NCBI GenBank assembly: GCA_041623475.1
Contig: JBFJWU010000192.1
Span: forward strand, 1 to 6,783
Source of the DNA: JBFJWU01 sp041623475 [NCBI: bacterium]
GTDB lineage: Bacteria; J088
Direction: 5' to 3'
DNA length: 6,783 bases
Each line of letters opens with the position of its first letter. Position 1 is the first letter of the stretch. The position numbers were made by a program, and so were the translations under genes. Positions 1 to 5,570 of the stretch are shown here, one piece after another. The notes beneath the pieces were generated by a model. The model saw only the letters and a list, made by a program, of their open reading frames with translations, ran no database searches and had not been told where the DNA came from.

Positions 1-324
1 CCGCTGGCGATTGCGATGTTTGTCCTGTTCGGGTTGGGCGGTGGTATCGCCGTTGCCCTGCTGGCGGCTTTGCTGCAGGCCTACTGCTCGGCTGCGATGC
101 GCGGTCGGGTGATGAGCCTGTATGCAATCAGTACTCAGTTCTTTCCGGCGCTGGGCGGCCTGATCAGCGGGCTGGTCATGATCGGCCTGCCGCCGCACCA
201 GTCACTATTGACCGTGGCCGGATGCGTTATCGGGATCCTGCTTGTAGCGATTCCATTCCTGACGGCGCTAAGACGTAATCTGGCGCCAACCAGCCAGCAC
301 CCGGCGACCGTCAACCCGGCCTAA
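1..324 (+). CDS. MFS transporter, C-terminal fragment (5' end outside window)
   Basis: The reading frame is open from base 1 and ends at TAA 322-324, giving about 107 residues of a truncated protein. It shows three hydrophobic stretches: the first 25-30 residues, a middle one around FFPALGGLISGLVMIGL, and a last one around LLTVAGCVIGILLVAIPFL. These fit the last transmembrane helices of a 12-helix major facilitator. The RGRVMSLY motif before the middle helix resembles the loop seen in MFS_3/EntS-type exporters. A short polar tail (RRNLAPTSQHPATVNPA) would face the cytoplasm. The protein should sit in the inner membrane and move a small molecule; substrate and direction cannot be read from this end. 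Its stop overlaps the stop of the convergent propeller gene by four bases. MFS membership is fairly sure, the subfamily is not. Confidence 0.85.
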   Translation, partial: PLAIAMFVLFGLGGGIAVALLAALLQAYCSAAMRGRVMSLYAISTQFFPALGGLISGLVMIGLPPHQSLLTVAGCVIGILLVAIPFLTALRRNLAPTSQHPATVNPA

Positions 325-1382
325 TCCTCCGGGGCGGGCTCAAGCTTGATCGGATAGGTCTGGCCGGCATTCCACTGGCACGCATACAGATTGTTATCGC
401 CGTCGGCACAGATGTCGTGAACGTGATGGAAGCACGAAAAATCGGATGCCAGTTGTTCAAGTTTCCCCGACTCCGAAAATCTGGCCACCCCACCCCACGT
501 ACTGCAGACCTGGTCGTCCTCGTCGAGCATCACGGCAAACCCCGAATTCGGGCGCAGATGGGCACCAGACCAGCACAATCCGGTCAGCAGGAATTGATTA
601 TGGATCACGGCCCGGCACGGAAAACCGCCAGGCAGCTGAATCTGGTCCTGGAACTCGCCATCGAGGCTGAACCGTTTGATACATGATTGTCGCCGTGACG
701 TTACCAGCAATGTTTCGCGACCCGGTCCGGCGCGGTCATCAATCGCGACACCGTGGGCGAAATCCAGCGCACCTGTTCGGCGCCCGCGCCCGCCAAATGT
801 CCGGATCAGTTCGCCATTATTGTCATACTGCAGAACGAATTGTGACCCGTACCCATCGGCAACGTAAATTGAACCATCCGGGCCAACCGCAGTCTCGGTG
901 GGCATGAACGGCATCCGCCACGAATAGGCACCAAACTGGTGCGGCGGTTTCAATTGCTGCACGACATCGCCGCCCAGTGTTGTCTTTACGACGGAACCGC
1001 TGTGGGGATCACAGATCCACAGGTATTCCTGCTGGCCATCGGCCGTAATCGACAACCCGTGCGCGCCACGGAACTCCAGCGTCCAGGCATCGACGACACG
1101 ACCGCCACGGTCAAAGACAAGGATATTGTTCTGCGGGTGGTCGGTCACCACGAACAATCGCCCGTCCCGGGCCAAGACCATCTCGTGGCAATTACGGACA
1201 GGATGAACGGACGGATCGGCTTTGCACCAGTCCCGGGCAACTCGATACCGAAACTGCCCTTCCCCAACGTATACCGTGTCGGGATTTGGTGTCCGGACCC
1301 ATTTCCGGTCTGACAGAAACCGAACGGTGGAAACGAATCCGTCACCGACAATTTGATTGATGTGATTGATAGTTCGATGCAT
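321..1382 (-). CDS. NHL-repeat / six-bladed beta-propeller protein, PAL-lyase-like
   Basis: This 353-residue protein starts at an ATG and has no signal peptide or membrane segment, so it is probably cytoplasmic. Repeated blade-like units are visible: residues 65-98 (CHEMVLARDGRLFVVTD), 107-142 (GAHGLSI...LWICDPHSGS), 161-196 (PTETAVGPDGSIYVADGYG then GELIRTFGG), 208-246 (FAHGVAIDD...IKRFSLDGEF), 255-296 and 318-347 (FHHVHDICADGDNNLYACQW). The VGPDGSIYVADGYG unit is a textbook NHL repeat of the kind found in bacterial proteins annotated as peptidyl-alpha-hydroxyglycine alpha-amidating lyase-like. Histidines recur near blade starts (H66, H108, H210, H322), which is suggestive because PAL binds zinc through propeller histidines, but no lyase activity can be claimed. 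No clear Shine-Dalgarno site precedes the ATG. The fold call is strong; reaction and substrate are unknown. Confidence 0.82.
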   Translation of the reverse strand: MHRTINHINQIVGDGFVSTVRFLSDRKWVRTPNPDTVYVGEGQFRYRVARDWCKADPSVHPVRNCHEMVLARDGRLFVVTDHPQNNILVFDRGGRVVDAWTLEFRGAHGLSITADGQQEYLWICDPHSGSVVKTTLGGDVVQQLKPPHQFGAYSWRMPFMPTETAVGPDGSIYVADGYGSQFVLQYDNNGELIRTFGGRGRRTGALDFAHGVAIDDRAGPGRETLLVTSRRQSCIKRFSLDGEFQDQIQLPGGFPCRAVIHNQFLLTGLCWSGAHLRPNSGFAVMLDEDDQVCSTWGGVARFSESGKLEQLASDFSCFHHVHDICADGDNNLYACQWNAGQTYPIKLEPAPED

Positions 1383-1408
1383 GACTTTTGGTTTGCAGTA
1401 AGAATTTG

Positions 1409-1414
1409 ATCATA
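1409..1414 (-). promoter_or_regulatory. Possible -10 box for the propeller gene
   Basis: On the minus strand TATGAT (one mismatch to TATAAT) lies 26 bases before the propeller ATG, which would give a leader of about 20 bases. A TTGACG further upstream (complement of 1437-1442) would be a good -35 box, but the 22-base spacing is too long for a normal sigma-70 promoter. The assignment is weak and rests on the -10 match and position only. Confidence 0.25.
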
Positions 1415-1465
1415 CACGCCGCACCGGCTCCGGGCCCGTCAATTGCCTGTTTGAAGCCTCCCCCC

Positions 1466-1496
1466 CCGGCGTCCCTCGCGAACGCCGGACTTTTTT
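1466..1496 (+). terminator. Rho-independent terminator in the divergent intergenic region
   Basis: CCGGCGT (1466-1472) and ACGCCGG (1482-1488) form a perfect 7-bp GC-rich stem with a 9-base loop. After two bases it is followed by six T residues (1491-1496). Only the plus strand has the T-run; the other strand reads into a G-run, so the direction is clear. No plus-strand gene ends just upstream: the neighbour on that side is the start of a minus-strand gene. The element therefore blocks plus-strand transcription arriving from the antisense side of the propeller gene, or acts as an attenuator in a leader of the downstream hydrolase gene. Confidence 0.72.
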
Positions 1497-1544
1497 CTCC
1501 GAGATGCGATCCCCGGTCGCAGGCGGTTCAAGTCAGCCGCCGAC

Positions 1545-1553
1545 TGCTAGACT
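1545..1553 (+). promoter_or_regulatory. Possible extended -10 promoter of the hydrolase gene
   Basis: TGC followed by TAGACT (1548-1553) resembles an extended -10 element (TGnTATAAT), with four of six bases of the hexamer matching. A poor -35-like TTCAAG lies at 1527-1532 with 15-base spacing. A transcript begun the usual 7 bases after the hexamer would start at about 1560, which is the GTG start codon itself, so the messenger may be leaderless. The match is modest. Confidence 0.3.
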
Positions 1554-1559
1554 GGCCCT

Positions 1560-2309
1560 GTGATCTGGCGACTGGCGATTATGGGCCTTGGTTTGGCGGT
1601 TCCGGCTGTTTCGCTCGCGGCGGACCTGCGGGCTCCGTTGCAGGTTGACTACCTGCACGCCATGAAGCCGGTCAGTTCTGCGGTGACCGGTTATACCGTA
1701 TTGGACACCGGCCAGATCGAACTGACAATCCAGCACCAGGAGATCGACGGTGTCTCCCCCGCCATGCTGGTCTGGTGGTTTAACGAATTTCCCGACAAAG
1801 TCACCGTTGTCCAGGGTGAGACCGTTCCGTGGTATTGGCTGTGGCACCCGGTGGACCATGTTTCGGTCGAAATAACCAGGCACGGGGTTCCACAAATCGG
1901 CGGCTTCTCAACTGGTGCCCGCGCCCGTATCATCGAACATTTTGGCGGCAAAACCCACGAGTTCACGCCAACAATAGTGCATCTCGACGAATCACGGCTG
2001 CATTTGGTCATGAAAAGCGGCGGCATCACGATCGGCCAACTGGAACACACGTTCGAACCGACCACAACTGGAACACTCTATCGGTCAAGGATGGTGATGG
2101 GGTCGGACACACCAATTATCCGCACGCTCGTTAACAAGTTTGCCCTGCCGCGCCGGATGCCGGAACCGACCATTCGCGCCTGGTTCAAACATAACGTCGA
2201 AGAAGTTGGCAATTTCCAGTTTTTCCTGCCAGATCTGTACCGCACGAAAATTGGGGTGACACCACCGGCAACGTCAGGCCCCGACGACGTTAACCAACCC
2301 TCGCCCTAG
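1560..2309 (+). CDS. DAPG hydrolase (PhlG)-like metal-dependent C-C hydrolase with signal peptide
   Basis: This 249-residue protein resembles the family of PhlG (2,4-diacetylphloroglucinol hydrolase) and phloretin hydrolase, zinc enzymes that cleave a carbon-carbon bond next to a phenol by retro-Claisen chemistry. Family-like motifs are WWFNEF (72-77), YWLWHPVDH (92-100), LEHTFE (161-166), YRSRMVMGSD (174-183) and HNVEEVGNFQFFLPDLY (211-227). PhlG binds zinc through His129, Glu160, His270 and Glu274. H96, E126, H211 and E215 are the matching candidates here, and the H-x3-E pair is intact. Residues 1-21 form a likely Sec signal peptide (R4, hydrophobic core, cleavage near SLA-AD), which points to the periplasm. 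The GTG at 1560 is the first start after an in-frame TAG at 1548 and keeps that signal complete; ATG 1581 would shorten it. No Shine-Dalgarno site precedes either start. The family call is good; the true substrate is unknown. Confidence 0.8.
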   Translation: MIWRLAIMGLGLAVPAVSLAADLRAPLQVDYLHAMKPVSSAVTGYTVLDTGQIELTIQHQEIDGVSPAMLVWWFNEFPDKVTVVQGETVPWYWLWHPVDHVSVEITRHGVPQIGGFSTGARARIIEHFGGKTHEFTPTIVHLDESRLHLVMKSGGITIGQLEHTFEPTTTGTLYRSRMVMGSDTPIIRTLVNKFALPRRMPEPTIRAWFKHNVEEVGNFQFFLPDLYRTKIGVTPPATSGPDDVNQPSP

Positions 2310-3202
2310 GCAGATTCCGGTCCGCCAGGCATTCCTGGCGCCAGGTCAAAACAGGCATTCATCGAACTTGCGAATCGCGTTTGAAACGGACGACGCTCGA
2401 GCTTCAGTTCGCGAAGCACCGCTGCCTGCGGCGACGGACCCAGTTCGATCTCCCCGGGCTGGTTCGGCCCCGGATCATCGACAGAAGCCCCGCGTTTCAA
2501 CAGGGCACCCAGCCGCATATTGAATGCGAACTCCCCGGCGAACGTCGTCGTACTGCGCAGCAGACTGCCGTCGAGCACCGAGCAAACCGTCCCCGTTTCC
2601 CGCATTGTTTTCAACCTCCCCTGGGTGGGCACGGACAGGTTAAACACCTCTTGCCCATCCTCATCGAGTGTCCGGACCGAACACGTACTGGATGTCGGTT
2701 CGATCTGGATCTCGTTGAGTGTCTTGGGCAGGCCCCAGTACTTGTGACCCCGGACCATGTTTTCCAGCGACGTAACCGGCATTGCAAAAACGTAGTAGCC
2801 CTTTGCCGGGTGGTCCGTCACCAGCGGCAGAACCGGCAACGCGCCCGCGCCGTCCAGAATCACGGGAATGGTCATTGCGACTTCGTTGTAACCGGGGATA
2901 CCACCGACCTTGCGATAAATGTAATTGGACACGGTCACGACGGCGCGTCCCCGTGGCATCGAAACCGGTCGCATGGCCGGGTCCGGCAACAGCCTGGCGG
3001 CCGCATCGTAGTCGCACATGAAAATGGCAATCGCACATGTGACGTCGCCATACCAGGTTGGAAAACGGTAGGTCTTGGACAAGCCGCCAGGCAAATCGAT
3101 CGGTGGCGCTCCGTCGCGCAGCGGAAAACCCTTAAAGAACTCGGGATCAAACTGATCCGAATTGTCCAGCAGATCTGCCTGGATGTCGGTAAATGGTTTC
3201 AC
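2306..3202 (-). CDS. Acetoacetate decarboxylase (ADC) superfamily protein
   Basis: This is a 298-residue soluble protein. Classical acetoacetate decarboxylase from Clostridium (about 244 residues) removes CO2 from acetoacetate through a Schiff base on Lys115, tuned by Lys116, with Glu76 nearby. Here GYNEVAMTIPV (104-114) matches the Glu76 region, giving E107. HKYWGLPKTLNEI (153-165) matches the YPKKL active-site segment, giving K160 as the Schiff-base lysine, but the next residue is T161 instead of lysine. ADC-fold relatives with other chemistry are known, such as the aldolase-dehydratase Swit_4259, so decarboxylase activity is not certain. The start is GTG (complement of 3200-3202) with AGGA nine bases upstream inside an AAAGGAA stretch. 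The C-terminus carries about 60 extra residues. Its stop overlaps that of the convergent hydrolase gene in the self-complementary bases CTAG. Confidence 0.85.
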   Translation of the reverse strand: MKPFTDIQADLLDNSDQFDPEFFKGFPLRDGAPPIDLPGGLSKTYRFPTWYGDVTCAIAIFMCDYDAAARLLPDPAMRPVSMPRGRAVVTVSNYIYRKVGGIPGYNEVAMTIPVILDGAGALPVLPLVTDHPAKGYYVFAMPVTSLENMVRGHKYWGLPKTLNEIQIEPTSSTCSVRTLDEDGQEVFNLSVPTQGRLKTMRETGTVCSVLDGSLLRSTTTFAGEFAFNMRLGALLKRGASVDDPGPNQPGEIELGPSPQAAVLRELKLERRPFQTRFASSMNACFDLAPGMPGGPESA

Positions 3203-3356
3203 GTTGTTCGTTCCTTTCCGCTTGAATGCGGGTTTGCGACGTATGGACTGTCAGGCCAGTATTGTATATTCCCCCAACTGATAACCCACCGAAGAGACAC
3301 TCACGAGGGCGCCTGTCCTGTTACGCGACGCTCGGAGTTCAAATTATCTGCTACTC

Positions 3357-3397
3357 CCTGGATGATTGCCAGTCGAGTTGACTGGCAATCATCCAGG
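3357..3397. repeat. Perfect 18-bp inverted repeat with 5-base loop
   Basis: CCTGGATGATTGCCAGTC (3357-3374) and its exact reverse complement (3380-3397) flank the loop GAGTT. The flanking bases do not pair. Neither side is followed by a T-run, so this is not a standard intrinsic terminator. It lies in the 257-base gap between the ADC-like gene start and the DUF2236 stop, 62 bases past that stop on the minus strand. A 3' stabilising or processing hairpin for the TetR-DUF2236 transcript is possible, as is a small mobile or REP-like element or a protein-binding site. Confidence 0.85.
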
Positions 3398-3459
3398 ATC
3401 TGGCGAACATTCCGCAGGAAGTTTGCCTTTCAGCAGTGGAAAGCCAGCCCCCAAAGAGG

Positions 3460-4728
3460 CTAGCGCGTAAACTGCTCGGCGGCGTGGAACTCGGCTTTGC
3501 GTTTTCCGAGGCGTTTCCGAACCCATTTTTTTGCGGACCGCCGGGCCTGCCGGTCGCGAAACTTGTCCAGGGCCGGTATTCGCCGGCGCAGGGTTTCCAG
3601 CGCGAAAATAACAGGAAACTGCAGGAACGGGTGCAATGCCCAGATTCCGGGATTTTTCAGCTTGAGTTCCTTGCGCGTGCCGGGAGGAATCCAAATGACG
3701 CTGTACCCCAGTTGCAGCCGGTACTCAAGGGACTTGATGACCCGGTCAAACAACGAGTCCTGGTCGGTCGGCCGATAGCTGGCAATATAGGACTGCGCCA
3801 GGTCGACCGCGTCGTCACCGGCTGCGTGGGCACCTTTGACAATCGATGTATACATCAAACCCAGGGCCTCGCCAATATTTGCGGGGTACCAGCGGGGCTG
3901 AACACCCATCAGGTGCCCCACATAGCGCCAGAAATGCATCATGGCCTCGATTTCGTCCCGACTGGTCCGGTAACCGATGATCCGCATGGAATATCCCGGC
4001 ACAAAGCTGCCCCCCATCAGGGTCAAAAGAGCATCCCCCTGGCTGATGGGCACGCCCCAGTTCTTGTAGTCCCATTCCGGATGGGCCAGCAACTGCTGGC
4101 GGACAAATACGTGCATGACCCGCACGCGCAATGCGGTTGCACGCCCGGCGCCGCCCGGCGCCAGCCCACCGGGGCTGGACACATCGATCCAGAAACGTGC
4201 GGTTTCCAGAAATCTCTGGTTGGCGGTTGAGCCCGAATACTGACCAGTCAGTGCCAGCGGTTTGGCAACTGAATTCTCACGATATCCCTCCAGGGTAATC
4301 GCGCCCGCCTGGCTGTACATATGCGTTCCGAATCGGCGAAAGACCCTGGCCCCCAGTTCGACCTGATCAAAATCGACCCAGTCGGGTGCCTGTTCCAGTT
4401 CATAGAACAATCGCTTCAACGAATCCGGTGCATCGCTCACGTTGTCGACCCCTTGTTCCAGGGCTGCGTCCAGCAGGGCGCGGCCCTCGGCCTGCCCGCG
4501 TGTCCGGTAAACGTCCTCGACGAACGCTTCTGCCACCGGGTCGGCATCGTAGTAACTGCGCGCAAACTGCCGGACAACGTCATCGGGTAGTTGCGGGTCG
4601 ACCCCGAAGACCAGTTTCAGGATTCGACGCAACCCCTGGGCGGCAACCGAGTCCTTGTTCTGCCAGTACAGGAATTCGCCCGGGATGGGCTCCCGTCCAC
4701 TATTGAGATCCTGGGCTCTACGATTCAT
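3460..4728 (-). CDS. DUF2236 / MpaB-rubber oxygenase family protein (heme oxygenase-like)
   Basis: This 422-residue protein belongs to the DUF2236 family, which includes latex-clearing protein Lcp (a b-type heme dioxygenase that cleaves polyisoprene) and fungal MpaB. The core runs from about RRFGTHMYSQ to RWYPAN. ALRVRVMHVFVR carries H206, the counterpart of the Lcp heme ligand His198. RFLETARFW places R172, E175 and T176 at the positions of Lcp Arg164, Lys167 and Thr168, with the same 34-residue spacing from Arg to His. The distal lysine is thus glutamate. WGVPISQGDALLT and FWRYVGHLMG are further family motifs. No signal peptide is seen; the C-terminus is very basic. I chose ATG 4728 because GAGGAG (complement of 4736-4741) lies 7 bases upstream; an ATG at 4743 would add five residues. 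The gene overlaps the upstream TetR stop by 11 bases, which suggests coupled translation and control by that regulator. Substrate unknown. Confidence 0.87.
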   Translation of the reverse strand: MNRRAQDLNSGREPIPGEFLYWQNKDSVAAQGLRRILKLVFGVDPQLPDDVVRQFARSYYDADPVAEAFVEDVYRTRGQAEGRALLDAALEQGVDNVSDAPDSLKRLFYELEQAPDWVDFDQVELGARVFRRFGTHMYSQAGAITLEGYRENSVAKPLALTGQYSGSTANQRFLETARFWIDVSSPGGLAPGGAGRATALRVRVMHVFVRQQLLAHPEWDYKNWGVPISQGDALLTLMGGSFVPGYSMRIIGYRTSRDEIEAMMHFWRYVGHLMGVQPRWYPANIGEALGLMYTSIVKGAHAAGDDAVDLAQSYIASYRPTDQDSLFDRVIKSLEYRLQLGYSVIWIPPGTRKELKLKNPGIWALHPFLQFPVIFALETLRRRIPALDKFRDRQARRSAKKWVRKRLGKRKAEFHAAEQFTR

Positions 4729-5362
4729 CGCTGTTCTCCTCATCCATTATTCGTGCATTCAGGTGTTGGAAGTTCGCGGTCATCTGTTCCAGCAACCGGC
4801 CCATGACATCTGGTGATGGCTTGCCGTCGCCGTCCAGCCATTGGTTCAGCATGAACATCAATCCGCCGGCAACAAAATCGTCAATGAATCCCTCAATCTG
4901 CCGGTCCGCAGCCGGGGCATCCTGGATCCGGCGAAACTGGCTGGTCACGGCCCCGATGTAGCCACGAATGCGTTTCAGGAACTCCCGCTCCAGGCCGGCA
5001 GACCGGATTGACTCGATTACGGATCTGTTGTCACGCCAGTAGGCAAACAGTCGTTCACCTACCATTGCGATGTCCACGTGGCCGCGACCAATGGCAGCCA
5101 TCAACTCAACCCCGAACCCGGCAAACGATTCCTCGAAACGGCGCATCAGGATTTCGTCAATGGTCTTGTAATGCAGGTAGAACGTCTGCCGGGACATGCC
5201 TGCGGCACGAGCCAATTCGGTCACATTGATATCCCGGAACGGCTTGCGGTCCATCAGCTCCAGCAATGCCGCTTCCAGGCTGGCCCGCGACCGGGCAATT
5301 CGCGCATCCAGGTTTGCCGGTGCGGGCCCGTCCTGCGCGCTGCGATCGGGTTCCTTGACCAT
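4718..5362 (-). CDS. TetR/AcrR family transcriptional regulator
   Basis: This 214-residue protein has a typical N-terminal TetR DNA-binding domain at about residues 20-72. The helix-turn-helix is INVTELARAAGMSRQTFYLHY (residues 45-65), with the FYLHY recognition-helix end followed by KTIDEIL. The C-terminal half is helical, and FVAGGLMFMLNQWLDGDGKPSPDVMG is typical of TetR ligand-binding domains. It should act as a ligand-responsive repressor dimer. It is the first gene of a two-gene minus-strand operon with the DUF2236 gene. An imperfect palindrome 12 bases upstream of its start suggests autoregulation. AAGGAG directly abuts the ATG with no spacer. A TAAAAT -10-like box (complement of 5369-5374) would start transcription near the ATG, so initiation may be leaderless. 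No other in-frame start would keep the HTH whole. Confidence 0.93.
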   Translation of the reverse strand: MVKEPDRSAQDGPAPANLDARIARSRASLEAALLELMDRKPFRDINVTELARAAGMSRQTFYLHYKTIDEILMRRFEESFAGFGVELMAAIGRGHVDIAMVGERLFAYWRDNRSVIESIRSAGLEREFLKRIRGYIGAVTSQFRRIQDAPAADRQIEGFIDDFVAGGLMFMLNQWLDGDGKPSPDVMGRLLEQMTANFQHLNARIMDEENSDES

Positions 5363-5373
5363 CTCCTTATTTT

Positions 5374-5399
5374 ACACATGTCAAATAATTGACGCATGT
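5374..5399. promoter_or_regulatory. Likely TetR operator (imperfect palindrome)
   Basis: A GTCAA-ATAA-TTGAC core (5380-5393) is flanked symmetrically, three bases out on each side, by ACA (5374-5376) and TGT (5397-5399). This makes a 26-base site of the size TetR dimers bind. CATGTC also occurs as a direct repeat at 5377-5382 and 5395-5400. The site overlaps the region where the TetR-DUF2236 promoter must lie, including a TAAAAT box, which fits autorepression. Assigning it to this regulator is an inference from position and symmetry. Confidence 0.55.
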
Positions 5400-5539
5400 C
5401 GCCCATGTGGGATTCAACTCCCTGGCAAGGCCCCGGCGTGTAGCCAACGGATATCCGATTCGAACCTGCTTCAAGTATCGCAGCGGAGCCAATATGCAGG
5501 TGCGATCGAACACTGCAGGCATCGACGGTGTTCAACAGA

Positions 5540-5564
5540 CCTGCTGAATGCCTTTGCCAGCAGG
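5540..5564 (+). promoter_or_regulatory. Hairpin over the ribosome-binding region of the TIGR02147 gene
   Basis: CCTGCTG (5540-5546) and CAGCAGG (5558-5564) are exact reverse complements around an 11-base loop. The right arm contains AGCAGG, the only Shine-Dalgarno-like stretch before ATG 5571, with AGG six bases from the start. In RNA the stem would hide the ribosome-binding site; in DNA it could be an operator. Seven-bp repeats can occur by chance, so the role is uncertain. Confidence 0.35.
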
Positions 5565-5570
5565 CATAAT

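Noticed and set aside
939-1313. Plus-strand open frame of 124 codons
   Set aside because: It is antisense to NHL-repeat codons and has no domain or ribosome site.
2323-2340. CGCCAGG-CATT-CCTGGCG hairpin just past the hydrolase stop as a terminator
   Set aside because: The 7-bp stem is perfect but has no T-run on the plus strand, and it falls within the last codons of the ADC-like gene, where a Gly/Pro-rich sequence explains it.
3261-3266. TACAAT on the minus strand as -10 box of the ADC-like gene
   Set aside because: No acceptable -35 box occurs 16-18 bases upstream, and the region is locally AT-rich. The position is plausible but the evidence is too thin to list.
3431-3446. CTTTC/GAAAG hairpin after the DUF2236 stop
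   Set aside because: The stem is only 5 bp, with a mismatch just outside and no T-run. It is no better than expected by chance.
2381-3463. Long plus-strand open frame (360 codons)
   Set aside because: It lies antisense to the ADC-family gene, and its translation is rich in His, Arg, Cys and Gln with no recognisable domain. It is a shadow frame of GC-rich coding DNA.
3436-4230. Plus-strand open frame of 264 codons
   Set aside because: It is antisense to the clearly recognisable DUF2236 gene and has no family motif or convincing ribosome site.
5196-5570. Upstream extension of the TIGR02147 frame
   Set aside because: The first part is antisense to TetR codons, the translated text has no family similarity, and the family-type N-terminus begins only after residue 5571.
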